From assembly GCA_902362375.1 (NCBI GenBank), contig CABIVS010000009.1:62001-126000 (forward strand): 64,000 nt of DNA. Direction: 5' to 3'. The translations under genes were made by a program, and so were the position numbers. The DNA comes from Bacteroidaceae bacterium (GTDB lineage: Bacteria; Bacteroidota; Bacteroidia; Bacteroidales; Bacteroidaceae). This document shows positions 10,401 through 17,907 of the stretch, piece after piece (position 1 is the first letter of the stretch; each line of letters opens with the position of its first letter). The notes under the pieces were generated by a model, which worked only from the letters and a program-made list of their open reading frames with translations, was not told the DNA's origin and did not search any database.

Positions 10401-11560
10401 CGCTAAGTTTGCATCAGACCATGCGTAATGAGGTAGCTTATACGGAAATAAAAGTCAGTGATACAGGGTACGGAATTTCCGCCGAGGCCCTGCCACATAT
10501 TTTCGACCGCTATTATCAGGAAAGCAGCAAGCATCAGGCATCCGGTACAGGTATCGGACTGGCCTTGGTGAAGAATCTCGTCACCTTACATGAAGGGGAA
10601 ATTCGTGCAGAAAGCATCCAAAATGAAGGAAGTACGTTCTATATCAGTTTACTGACGGATAATATCTACCCCAATGCCTTACACGCAGACTCAACGGAAC
10701 CGGTTCAAGAAGAGATGAACCAGAATACGGAACTGGAATATTCACAAGAAGCGACATTAGATACCAGTAAACCAATCCTATTGATTGTAGAAGACAATGA
10801 AGAAATACAGAAATATATAGTTGAATCCTTCACCGACTCGTTTGAGGTAATCACGGCCAACAACGGAGAAGAAGGTAAGCAACAAGCTCTTAGCCGTATC
10901 CCCGATATTGTAGTCAGCGACATTATGATGCCTGTGATGGATGGCATCACTTTATGCAAGCAATTAAAAGATGATGTGCGCACCAGCCATATTCCTATTA
11001 TTCTGCTGACAGCCAAAGATTCTCTCCAAGATAAAGAAGAAGGATATGAAGTAGGAGCCGATTCTTATCTGACGAAACCTTTCAGTGCTTCTCTGTTACG
11101 TAGCCGAATCAATAATCTGCTCGATTCAAGGAAAAAGTTAGTAGCCCAATTCCAGGCGCAATCTACTCCGGGGAGTCAAATAGATTTAAGTGAAAAGCGT
11201 ATAGTAATTGCCGAAGCTTTGAGCAAATTAGATAATGAGTTTATTGAAAAAATTACCCTTTTAATCGAAGAAAACCTTTCTTCAGAGAAGATTGATATTA
11301 ACTATCTATCTGATAAAATGTGCATGAGCGGTTCCACTCTTTACCGAAAAATGAAAGCACTTACGGGACTCTCGACTAACGAATATATCCGAAAAGTGAA
11401 AATGGAGAATGCAGAACGTTTGCTGCTTGAAGGGAAGTTCAATATCTCTGAAATAGCCTATAAAGTAGGAATGAACAGTACGGGATATTTCCGTCAATGC
11501 TTTAAGGAAGAATTTGGTGTCTCTCCTTCAGATTACCTGAAGCAAATTAAACAATCTTGA
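7442..11560 (+). CDS. Hybrid two-component system regulator (HTCS)
   Basis: This 1372-residue one-piece sensor-regulator has a signal peptide, then two seven-bladed propellers built of repeats such as GFLWFATEEGLNKFDG and RIWIGTDGGGINVF (about 30-700), and a Y_Y_Y domain (about 735-795). After a transmembrane helix (about 803-822) come a histidine kinase with phospho-acceptor His859 in NITHELRTPL, an ATPase with NLISNAIKYT and GTGIGLAL, a receiver with phospho-acceptor Asp1160 in SDIMMP, and a C-terminal AraC-type helix-turn-helix. HTCS proteins bind oligosaccharide in the periplasm and activate their PUL. Divergent placement 190 bp from susC makes the adjacent SusCD operon the likely target. 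Confidence 0.96.
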   Translation: MKKHIASTLFLSLLSILQLTAQSHSVKKLGIEQGLSNNYVVSITQDKQGFLWFATEEGLNKFDGTRFITYYKNDLPHNNQGITGNELNRVYADSKRPIIWIATQRDGLNAYNYDEQTFTAYQHNPENPHSLITNDVTDISPSTQNDDGLWVSTYYRGIEYLNINNGQFTHYNRSTVPSLPSNQTWTVLDGGDNNLYIGHVGSGFSIFSLKDKSVKNFQNETGNPTSLPGNDVFCIIKDANGNIWLGTNNGLALYNAANDNFITFRNNKNDKYATLCSRILSIRQLKDNRLWIASELNGIAILNLKQGMFLSPEELSIEYIQEGDDSRSLSNASARCIFQDSFDNIWIGTWGGGINFISSKPPLFTTLSYSPIPNNENSLNNKVASSLCMDRQGRIWIGTDGGGINVFEGEKRIAIYKKESGDIPSNFILASLQDSKGNLWFGSYQGGISYYDSRNKRFRSISLMGQSNLDVRTIYEDAQHNIWVGYSGGIVVLNPLTMKIIQHYNTDNSELHSDFIRSIAQDEKGRFWIGTFGDGLGIYTPNLQKIKTFTQRDGFCSNTINQIIQDKQKRMWIGTGEGLVCFLSTDELNYKTYQRKDGLINTNICAITEDKKGNIWFSNNKGISCYVTNKGCFYNYDHSDDVPAGSFSSSCVTQSKNGQIYFGSINGVCCFNPDITMNEQPAPAAVVTEMKILGRLSNLENNDMIINLSKGQNVELSHAQNSFGLTFNVQNYSLVNQVEYVYMLKGLENSWYTVNENNSVTFRNIPPGKYEFLIKARIHNQKWPEEATSLTIRINPPLWLTWWAKLIYILVSISITYLILHAYKKKLDLESLYTLEKKNHEQEQELNQERLRFYTNITHELRTPLTLILGPLEDMQKEASLPAKQAQKLSVIHQSALRLLNLINQILEFRKTETQNKKLCVSKGNIAPLIYEIGLKYKELNQNTKIDFRIQIEKEEMFLFFDKEIITIVLDNLISNAIKYTEQGCVTLSLHQTMRNEVAYTEIKVSDTGYGISAEALPHIFDRYYQESSKHQASGTGIGLALVKNLVTLHEGEIRAESIQNEGSTFYISLLTDNIYPNALHADSTEPVQEEMNQNTELEYSQEATLDTSKPILLIVEDNEEIQKYIVESFTDSFEVITANNGEEGKQQALSRIPDIVVSDIMMPVMDGITLCKQLKDDVRTSHIPIILLTAKDSLQDKEEGYEVGADSYLTKPFSASLLRSRINNLLDSRKKLVAQFQAQSTPGSQIDLSEKRIVIAEALSKLDNEFIEKITLLIEENLSSEKIDINYLSDKMCMSGSTLYRKMKALTGLSTNEYIRKVKMENAERLLLEGKFNISEIAYKVGMNSTGYFRQCFKEEFGVSPSDYLKQIKQS

Positions 11561-11564
11561 GAAA

Positions 11565-11647
11565 GGGAGATGTATCAGAAGTAGAATCTACCTTCATGTT
11601 GTTCTATTATTCAGAACGATAATGAAGAATCTCTTCTGATACCTCCC
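11565..11647. terminator. Large nested hairpin between convergent genes
   Basis: The outer arms are GGGAG-AT-GTATCAGAAG (11565-11581) and CTTCTGATACCTCCC (11633-11647), fully complementary apart from a 2-nt bulge. Inside are CTTCAT/ATGAAG (11592-11597 with 11622-11627) and GTTCT/AGAAC (11601-11605 with 11613-11617), forming one extended nested stem. It starts 5 bp after the HTCS stop and lies 30 bp from the end of the convergent GH18 gene, so it probably ends both transcripts. There is no strong T-run, so a purely intrinsic terminator is not certain. Confidence 0.55.
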
Positions 11648-11677
11648 AATAGGAAATTCAGCGACCTGTAGGGGAGG

Positions 11678-12640
11678 TCATTTCCTTAATTCTTCAACCA
11701 TCACTTTGAGCAATGATTTAGAATCATCCAGCGGCAAATCCGTGGCCAAATCCCAACTCATCATGCCTTTTAGTCCTTGCTCCATCGCATAACGGGTCTT
11801 AGTACGGATATTGTCCTGTCCGTCAAACACATATTTCTCTCCCTTATATATTACTTCATTTTGTGCAGGCTCAGTAATCAATCCCTCTTGTACAAAACTG
11901 AAATAAGCCTCTGTCTTCTTTGAATTATCCTTTGTCACACCATAGAAAGGAACTCCCGCTACCAGTTTCTCTTTGGGAATACCATACTTCAATACCATCT
12001 GAATATCCGAATCATATTTCTCTACCGGAAAACGAACCGGCGAAGGACCGTAGCATTGAAGTGAAATAAAATCAACTGCATCAATAGCTTTCCTGCTAAT
12101 TTTATAGCAAACAGGATGCAGAGAAACACTGAAAATATACTTATCGCCCAACACCTCCCTCATCTTCACGATAGCCAGACTATAATCTTCATACTCTTTC
12201 TCATTCTCCGCCCATTCAAAGTCAAGGTCAATGCCATCCAATTTATTCTTTTCCAGCACTTTCTTTATGTTTCTTGCAAATGCCGTACGAGCAGTCTCAT
12301 CAGCCACCATTGCCTTCCATTCACCACTGGAAGCTCCTAAACGTATTTTCGCTTTTGTTCCTTTTACTTTTGCACGAACCGATTTAATCAATCCTTCCCA
12401 AGTTGTCACCCCCTTTCCCTGAAATGCACGTGGGTTCTCGAATGAAAGCGATCCATCTTTATCAGGATGAACATTCAAGAAAATAAGGTCGTCACTCGCC
12501 CGCAGACTTTCAGTAGAAATACGTCCGCGATTGTAAAAATTACCCCGCACATAAGAACTCACCATATAGTTTTGTTGTGCAAATAACGATAACCCTACAA
12601 ACAAAAAAAAGAAGAATACAATTTTTCTTAGCATTAGCAT
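11678..12640 (-). CDS. GH18-family glycoside hydrolase (chitinase/endo-N-acetylglucosaminidase type), secreted
   Basis: This 320-residue protein has a signal peptide ending LSLFAQQ without a lipobox, so it is probably periplasmic. It is a single GH18 TIM barrel with the catalytic motif DxxDxDxE intact as DGIDLDFE (135-142, Glu142 acid). Other GH18-like parts are FISLQCYGPSP and the C-terminal MMSWDLATDLP. GH18 enzymes cut beta-1,4 bonds after N-acetylglucosamine by substrate-assisted catalysis. The gene is divergent from the sigma factor gene and belongs by position and chemistry with the sigma-controlled glycan locus. Whether it acts on chitin-like oligosaccharides or N-glycan cores cannot be told. 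Confidence 0.9.
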   Translation of the reverse strand: MLMLRKIVFFFFLFVGLSLFAQQNYMVSSYVRGNFYNRGRISTESLRASDDLIFLNVHPDKDGSLSFENPRAFQGKGVTTWEGLIKSVRAKVKGTKAKIRLGASSGEWKAMVADETARTAFARNIKKVLEKNKLDGIDLDFEWAENEKEYEDYSLAIVKMREVLGDKYIFSVSLHPVCYKISRKAIDAVDFISLQCYGPSPVRFPVEKYDSDIQMVLKYGIPKEKLVAGVPFYGVTKDNSKKTEAYFSFVQEGLITEPAQNEVIYKGEKYVFDGQDNIRTKTRYAMEQGLKGMMSWDLATDLPLDDSKSLLKVMVEELRK

Positions 12641-12669
12641 AATGATTGATAATTAATGAATTTAGATCA

Positions 12670-12677
12670 CAAAAATA
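12670..12677 (-). promoter_or_regulatory. -7 box upstream of the GH18 gene
   Basis: On the minus strand this is TATTTTTG, matching TAnnTTTG, 30 bp upstream of the GH18 ATG at 12640. No good -33 partner was found at 19-21 nt. Confidence 0.4.
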
Positions 12678-12855
12678 CGCATGACAAATAGAAATAGATG
12701 TTCAATAATTACTATAATACTTCCAAAAATCAACATAAAGTTTTCTCAATAACAGAGAAAAAACAAACACCACTCATAAAAACGTTAGGAAAAACAAAAT
12801 AAAGTCTGTTTCTTTGTACGCCAAACCACAATCTTTTACCAGAAGAGAAGAATCT

Positions 12856-13425
12856 ATGAGTAATAAACAACGTATAAGCAATGAACAAGAGATACTGAAA
12901 TTAGTATCTGAAGGGGATTCGAAAGCTTTTCGTACGTTATATATGCATTATTACGACCGCCTTTTCAATTTCGCGATGCTGTTTCTTCATTCGGAAGCTG
13001 CGTGCGAGGACGTTATAGGAGACGTATTTTTTGTTTTGTGGAAAGACAGAAGCATGCTTACGGCTATCCCTAATTTTCACCCTTACATTTATCAAGCAGT
13101 ACGCAACGGATGCCTCAATGTACTGAAAAGTGGATATATCTCCAAAAGGGATGATCTTCCTGAGACCGAACTGCAAATAAACATCACTACCCAGAATCCT
13201 CTGGACGAATTATCCTACAAAGAATTGCATCAAGCAGTAAAACAGGCAATCTCCTCATTGCCCGAACGTTGCCGTGTCATCTTTCAAATGGCGAAAGAAG
13301 ATGAAATGAATCATCGCGAAATAGCAGAGGCTTTAAACGTGAAACTTTGTACCGTAGAACGCCAGCTTTTACTCGCCAAAGCTAAAATAAAGGAATCAAT
13401 AAAACCGTTTCTAGAAAAATTTTAA
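12856..13425 (+). CDS. ECF-type RNA polymerase sigma factor
   Basis: This protein of about 189 residues has sigma region 2 (FRTLYMHYYDRLFNFAMLFL, then ACEDVIGDVFFVLWKD) and a region 4 helix-turn-helix (HREIAEALNVKLCTVERQL). I chose the ATG at 12856 because a purine-rich AGAAGAGAAG sits just upstream. An upstream in-frame TTG at 12814 would add 14 residues without similarity. In Bacteroides, such sigma factors paired with FecR and an STN-domain SusC drive PULs for host glycans. The fecR-like gene follows after 79 bp, so this is the start of the regulatory pair. It should recognise a promoter of the susC operon, which I could not identify. Confidence 0.94.
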   Translation: MSNKQRISNEQEILKLVSEGDSKAFRTLYMHYYDRLFNFAMLFLHSEAACEDVIGDVFFVLWKDRSMLTAIPNFHPYIYQAVRNGCLNVLKSGYISKRDDLPETELQINITTQNPLDELSYKELHQAVKQAISSLPERCRVIFQMAKEDEMNHREIAEALNVKLCTVERQLLLAKAKIKESIKPFLEKF

Positions 13426-13504
13426 AAAAAAGTTCTTTTTCCTTTTAGTAGTTTTACCACTTGAGTTTTCTATATAGTATAAAGCTTTAGAAAACAAGAA
13501 AAAA

Positions 13505-14401
13505 ATGCGCATTGAAAAAGAAAAAACAAATGAAATGGATGAGTTGATTGCCGGTATCAAACTGCGATCTCCGGGACCAAGTAAAGAACACTCAGCAGAA
13601 AAGTCTTTCTCCCGGCTGATGACACGAATCCAAACTGACAGCAACTCTATTGACATTTTCCGCCGCCGTAACAAGCAGTACCGAATATGGCTCGCAGCAG
13701 CTACGGTGGCTTTGTTAATTGCAATGAGCGGGTGGCTGTACATGATGTTGGATACAGATCCTTCGTTCATCATAAAGACCAACAACAGTGGGATCGTACA
13801 GAAAGTGCCATTGCCCGATGGAACCATGATTCAGTTGAACAATCATTCCAAGCTGATTTATCCGGAGCATTTTTCGGGCGATTCAAGAGAAATCTTTCTG
13901 GAAGGGGAAGCCTACTTTGATGTAAAGCATGATAAGAAACATCCATTCATTGTACGTGCCGGTGAATTAAAGATCAGAGTGTTGGGAACAAAGTTCACTG
14001 TAAATGCCAGTTCGCAGTCTCCGCAGATTACAGCGACCTTACTGGAAGGCTCTATTGAAGTAAGCAATGAAAAGAAACAGATGTTGATGAAACCCAGTCA
14101 GCAACTGAAGTACGATGTTAACAGCGGAAATATGCTGCTCACAGAATTAAACAATGCCATCCGTGAGATACGTTGGACCCAGAATGTATGGGTATTGTCA
14201 GATACTCCTTTGCTCGACATCTGCCAACGCCTGGAACAACTGTTTAATGTGAAATTTATCATCATGAATGATGAGCTGATAGGAAAATCCTTTACTGGAG
14301 AGTTTTATACCAATGAGCCGCTTGAGTCTATTTTAAAAATAATGCAGATAAGCACCCCGTTCAAGTATGAACGAAAAGGAAAAAATATAATACTAAAATA
14401 A
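13505..14401 (+). CDS. FecR-family anti-sigma factor
   Basis: This 298-residue inner-membrane protein has an N-terminal cytoplasmic part (about 1-60) that would hold the sigma factor and one transmembrane helix (about 61-82). Its periplasmic FecR domain carries VPLPDGTMIQLNNHSKLIYP and FLEGEAYFDV (about 95-195), and the C-terminal part is of DUF4974 type (about 228-298). It would release the ECF sigma factor when the STN domain of the neighbouring SusC reports substrate transport. Position between the sigma factor and susC supports this. The cytoplasmic N-terminus has no clear conserved anti-sigma motif beyond length and position. Confidence 0.93.
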   Translation: MRIEKEKTNEMDELIAGIKLRSPGPSKEHSAEKSFSRLMTRIQTDSNSIDIFRRRNKQYRIWLAAATVALLIAMSGWLYMMLDTDPSFIIKTNNSGIVQKVPLPDGTMIQLNNHSKLIYPEHFSGDSREIFLEGEAYFDVKHDKKHPFIVRAGELKIRVLGTKFTVNASSQSPQITATLLEGSIEVSNEKKQMLMKPSQQLKYDVNSGNMLLTELNNAIREIRWTQNVWVLSDTPLLDICQRLEQLFNVKFIIMNDELIGKSFTGEFYTNEPLESILKIMQISTPFKYERKGKNIILK

Positions 14402-14455
14402 CCCATATTGTAAAACTTAAAAAACGAATAGCCTATGACATAGTACTGTAAAAAA

Positions 14456-14560
14456 CACAGAAAAAGCGAGAAAATAGTACCAATATTTTCCCGCTTCTGA
14501 GACTTTGCAAAAATCATGACGATGCCCATCGTCACAATCCTTAATTTCTAATTTATAAAA
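14456..14560 (-). ncRNA. Predicted cis-antisense small RNA over the susC leader (DonS-like)
   Basis: The gap between fecR and susC carries the signals of an independent minus-strand transcript. A promoter lies at 14567-14599. A first hairpin sits at 14517-14534 (TGACGAT/ATCGTCA, 4-nt loop). A second at 14465-14495 (AGCG, 1-nt mismatch, GAAAATA paired to its complement) is followed on the minus strand by a T-run, like an intrinsic terminator. The predicted RNA is about 100 nt and fully complementary to the 5' leader of the susC mRNA. Known background: Bacteroides PULs run by ECF sigma/anti-sigma pairs often carry antisense repressor RNAs at susC, such as DonS in B. fragilis. Existence here is inference from sequence signals. 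Confidence 0.65.
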
Positions 14561-14562
14561 GT

Positions 14563-17500
14563 ATGACAAACTTAAGAAAGTACCAAATTTCTTATCAAAA
14601 ATATTGCCACACTTCCACACAAGAGCTCAAAAAAGACCTCTTTTTGGCAATATTACTTTTAATGATTCCCTATTTTGCTCTCGCACAGACCGTGAAACGG
14701 GATGTCAAGCTAGACTTTACGAATACCTCCATTGCCAAAGTAATCGAAAGTATTGAGAAACAAAGTGGATATTCTTTCTTTTACAACAGTGACATCAACA
14801 CTAATCAGAAGACGTCAATAAAGATGACATCGAATGATATTAATCAAATCGTAACCTCTTTACTGAAAAACACTTCCATAGATTATCGGATTACAGACAA
14901 ACGGATTGTTTTGTTTATCAAAAAATCAGGAACGGAACAACAGAAATCCTATGCCGTTTCGGGTGTAATAAATGATTCCTCCGGTCCTGTTATCGGAGCT
15001 TCCATCTCCACTAAAAACGGACAGGGAACCATTACTTCTATTGACGGTGATTTCCGTTTGGAAAATATACACGTCGGTGATGTGCTGACTGTTTCTTATA
15101 TCGGTTATCAGACACAGAACATTGTTTTCAACGGTCAGACGAGACTGAACATCGTCCTGTCGGAAGAAGCAACTGAACTGGAGCAGGTGGTTGTAACCGC
15201 TTTGGGTATCAAACGTTCGGAGAAAGCGTTGAGCTACAATGTACAACAGTTAAGCTCTGACGATATCACTACTGTAAAGGATGCGAATTTTATGAACTCG
15301 CTGAATGGTAAGGTTGCAGGTGTGACAATCAATTCTTCGGCATCCGGTGCGGGTTCTGCAGCGCGTGTGGTAATGCGTGGCGTGAAGTCAATTACCAAAT
15401 CTAATAATGCCCTTTACGTTATCGACGGTATTCCGATGTTCAACGTTGTGAACGAAGGGACCGATACGGGTATCACAGCCGACCAGCCTGGTAGTGACGC
15501 CGTTGCGGATATCAACCCGGAAGATATTGAGTCCATCAACATGCTGACAGGTCCCGCTGCAGCGGCACTTTATGGTAATGCTGCTGCTTCCGGTGTAGTA
15601 CTTATCAACACCAAGAAAGGAACAAAAGATAAAACGAATATCAGTGTATCGAGCAGTACTACTTTCTCTACTCCCACCATGTTACCCAAAATGCAAAGTA
15701 AATATGGAAATAAAGATGGAGTATTCGCCAGCTGGGGTGACCTTGTGAACAGCAACTATGACCCTGAAAAGTTTTTCCGCACAGGTGTAAATACCATTAA
15801 TTCGGTATCGCTCTCTACTGGTACGTCAAAAAACCAGACGTATGTTTCCGTCTCGGCAACTAACTCAAACGGTATTCTGCCCAACAACAAATACGAACGT
15901 TATAACGTATCAGGACGCAATACCGCTAGTTTCCTGAACGACAAACTGGTTCTGGACTTCGGTGCCAACCTGATTTTCCAGAATGACAGAAATATGACCG
16001 CACAGGGACGTTATTTCAACCCGCTTACCGCTTTATACCTGTTCCCACGCGGAGAAAACTTCGATGCAATCCGTATGTACGAACGCTACAACGAAGGTTT
16101 GGGCATTTATGAACAATACTGGCCGTACGAAACTCAAAGTATGGAACTGCAAAATCCTTACTGGACCATGAACCGCATTGTCCGTGAGAATAAAAAGAAA
16201 CGTTTCATGACCAATGCATCGTTAAAATGGAACATCATCGACGGAATTGACATTACCGGTCGTCTGAAATATGACAAAACAGATATGCGTTCCACCGATA
16301 AGCGCTACGCTTCTACTATCGAGCAGTTTGCCAGCGATTATGGTGGTTACTATGACAACCGCAAAGAGTACAGCAGTTTCTACGGTGACATCATGCTGAA
16401 CATTGCCAAATCATTCAACGAAAACATGTGGTCCGTAAATGCCAATATCGGAGCTTCTATCAACGACCAGAGAGAAGAGCAGATAGGTCATGGCGGTAAC
16501 CTGGAAGGTATTTATAACTTCTTTGCCGTACACAACATTGACACATCTGCCAAATACAGAAGAATCCAATCGGGATATATCCAGCAGTCGCAAGGTGTTT
16601 TCATCAATGCGGAAGTCGGCTACAAGAGTATGTTTTACTTAACCGCTACCGGACGTAACGACTGGGAATCACAACTTGCCTTTTCCGAAGCATCTTCTTT
16701 CTTCTATCCATCCGTAGGTTTGTCCGGTGTCATTTCCAGCATGGCCAGACTACCCGAATGGATTTCATTCCTGAAAGTGCGCGGTTCATATACAGAAGTA
16801 GGTACTTCTTTCGAGCGTTTCATCACACGTCCGACATACGAATTCAATATAGCTTCCGGTAAATGGTCTTCCACATCCATTTACCCGATGCGTAACCTGA
16901 AACCGGAAAAGACCCGTTCATGGGAATTCGGTCTGAACTCAAAATGGTTGGACAACCGTCTTTCTTTCGATTTGACTTATTATAAGTCGAACACGATCAA
17001 CCAGACTTTCACCGCCGACCTATCTATCTCGTCCGGATACTCCAAAGCGTATATCCAAAGTGGTAATGTCCGCAATGAAGGTATAGAAATGGCATTAGGA
17101 TATAGCGACAAGTGGAACGGTTTTGCATGGGACAGCCACCTGACTCTCTCTTGGAACAAGAATAAAATTATCAAGCTGACCGAAGGTTCCATTAACCCGA
17201 TGACCGGAGAGCCAATTACCAAAGATAATTACGATATGGGACAATTAGGCAATCTCGATGCACGTGTAAAATTATACAAAGGCGGTTCTATCGGTGACGT
17301 ATATGCTACTCACCGTATCAAGAGAGACGGTAATGGTAACGTCTTCGTTTCACAGGAAGGAAAGATTGAAATCGAATCGGTAGACGAATTCAAACTAGGT
17401 TCGATCCTGCCGAAGACAAACATGGGATGGAGCAACAACTTCTCTTACAAAGGTGTCAATCTGGGTATGACGCTTACTGCTCGTTTCGGTGGTATTGCCT

Positions 17501-17895
17501 TGTCCGGTACACAAAGTGTGCTTGACCAGTACGGAGTTTCACAAGTAACTGCCAACTACCGTGATACTGGTGGCGTGCCTATCAATCATGGATATGTAGA
17601 TACGGAAAAATACTTTGACACTGTGAAAGGATACGCTGCATATTATACATACAGCGCCACCAATGTGCGTCTGGCGGAATTGAGCCTGAGCTACACTTTG
17701 CCTAAAGAATGGTTCCGTGACAAACTAAGAATGACCGTCGGATTAGTAGGTAAGAATCTCTGGATGATTTATTGCAAGGCACCTTTCGACCCAGAAGCAA
17801 CCGCATCAACACAGTCGAACTACTATCAAAGTTATGACTACTTTATGCAGCCCACTACACGTAATCTCGGATTTAGCGTAAAACTCAATTTCTAA
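14563..17895 (+). CDS. susC homolog: SusC-family TonB-dependent transporter with N-terminal STN signalling domain
   Basis: This 1110-residue transporter has a signal peptide ending FALAQ and an STN domain (about 48-120, LDFTNTSIAKVIESIEKQSG). It continues with a carboxypeptidase-regulatory-like domain (about 130-200), a TonB-box-like TELEQVVVTALG, a plug with IESINMLTGPAAAALYGNAA, and a barrel ending FSVKLNF. The STN domain is known to contact FecR-type anti-sigma factors, so this protein should both import the glycan and trigger its own operon through the sigma/FecR pair just upstream. No TAnnTTTG box was seen on the plus strand in its leader, which fits control by an alternative sigma factor. 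Confidence 0.96.
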   Translation: MTNLRKYQISYQKYCHTSTQELKKDLFLAILLLMIPYFALAQTVKRDVKLDFTNTSIAKVIESIEKQSGYSFFYNSDINTNQKTSIKMTSNDINQIVTSLLKNTSIDYRITDKRIVLFIKKSGTEQQKSYAVSGVINDSSGPVIGASISTKNGQGTITSIDGDFRLENIHVGDVLTVSYIGYQTQNIVFNGQTRLNIVLSEEATELEQVVVTALGIKRSEKALSYNVQQLSSDDITTVKDANFMNSLNGKVAGVTINSSASGAGSAARVVMRGVKSITKSNNALYVIDGIPMFNVVNEGTDTGITADQPGSDAVADINPEDIESINMLTGPAAAALYGNAAASGVVLINTKKGTKDKTNISVSSSTTFSTPTMLPKMQSKYGNKDGVFASWGDLVNSNYDPEKFFRTGVNTINSVSLSTGTSKNQTYVSVSATNSNGILPNNKYERYNVSGRNTASFLNDKLVLDFGANLIFQNDRNMTAQGRYFNPLTALYLFPRGENFDAIRMYERYNEGLGIYEQYWPYETQSMELQNPYWTMNRIVRENKKKRFMTNASLKWNIIDGIDITGRLKYDKTDMRSTDKRYASTIEQFASDYGGYYDNRKEYSSFYGDIMLNIAKSFNENMWSVNANIGASINDQREEQIGHGGNLEGIYNFFAVHNIDTSAKYRRIQSGYIQQSQGVFINAEVGYKSMFYLTATGRNDWESQLAFSEASSFFYPSVGLSGVISSMARLPEWISFLKVRGSYTEVGTSFERFITRPTYEFNIASGKWSSTSIYPMRNLKPEKTRSWEFGLNSKWLDNRLSFDLTYYKSNTINQTFTADLSISSGYSKAYIQSGNVRNEGIEMALGYSDKWNGFAWDSHLTLSWNKNKIIKLTEGSINPMTGEPITKDNYDMGQLGNLDARVKLYKGGSIGDVYATHRIKRDGNGNVFVSQEGKIEIESVDEFKLGSILPKTNMGWSNNFSYKGVNLGMTLTARFGGIALSGTQSVLDQYGVSQVTANYRDTGGVPINHGYVDTEKYFDTVKGYAAYYTYSATNVRLAELSLSYTLPKEWFRDKLRMTVGLVGKNLWMIYCKAPFDPEATASTQSNYYQSYDYFMQPTTRNLGFSVKLNF
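14567..14599 (-). promoter_or_regulatory. Complete -33/-7 promoter, minus strand, inside the start of susC
   Basis: On the minus strand TTTG (14599-14596) is followed after 21 nt by TAAGTTTG (14574-14567), matching both Bacteroides consensus elements at correct spacing. It points away from susC into the leader and would start an RNA near 14560. It overlaps the first dozen codons of susC, so these bases serve two purposes. Confidence 0.65.
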
Positions 17896-17907
17896 ACAAA
17901 AAGAATT

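Noticed and set aside
12814..12855. TTG start giving a longer sigma factor
   Set aside because: The added 14 residues match nothing in ECF factors, and the ATG at 12856 has a better upstream purine-rich site.
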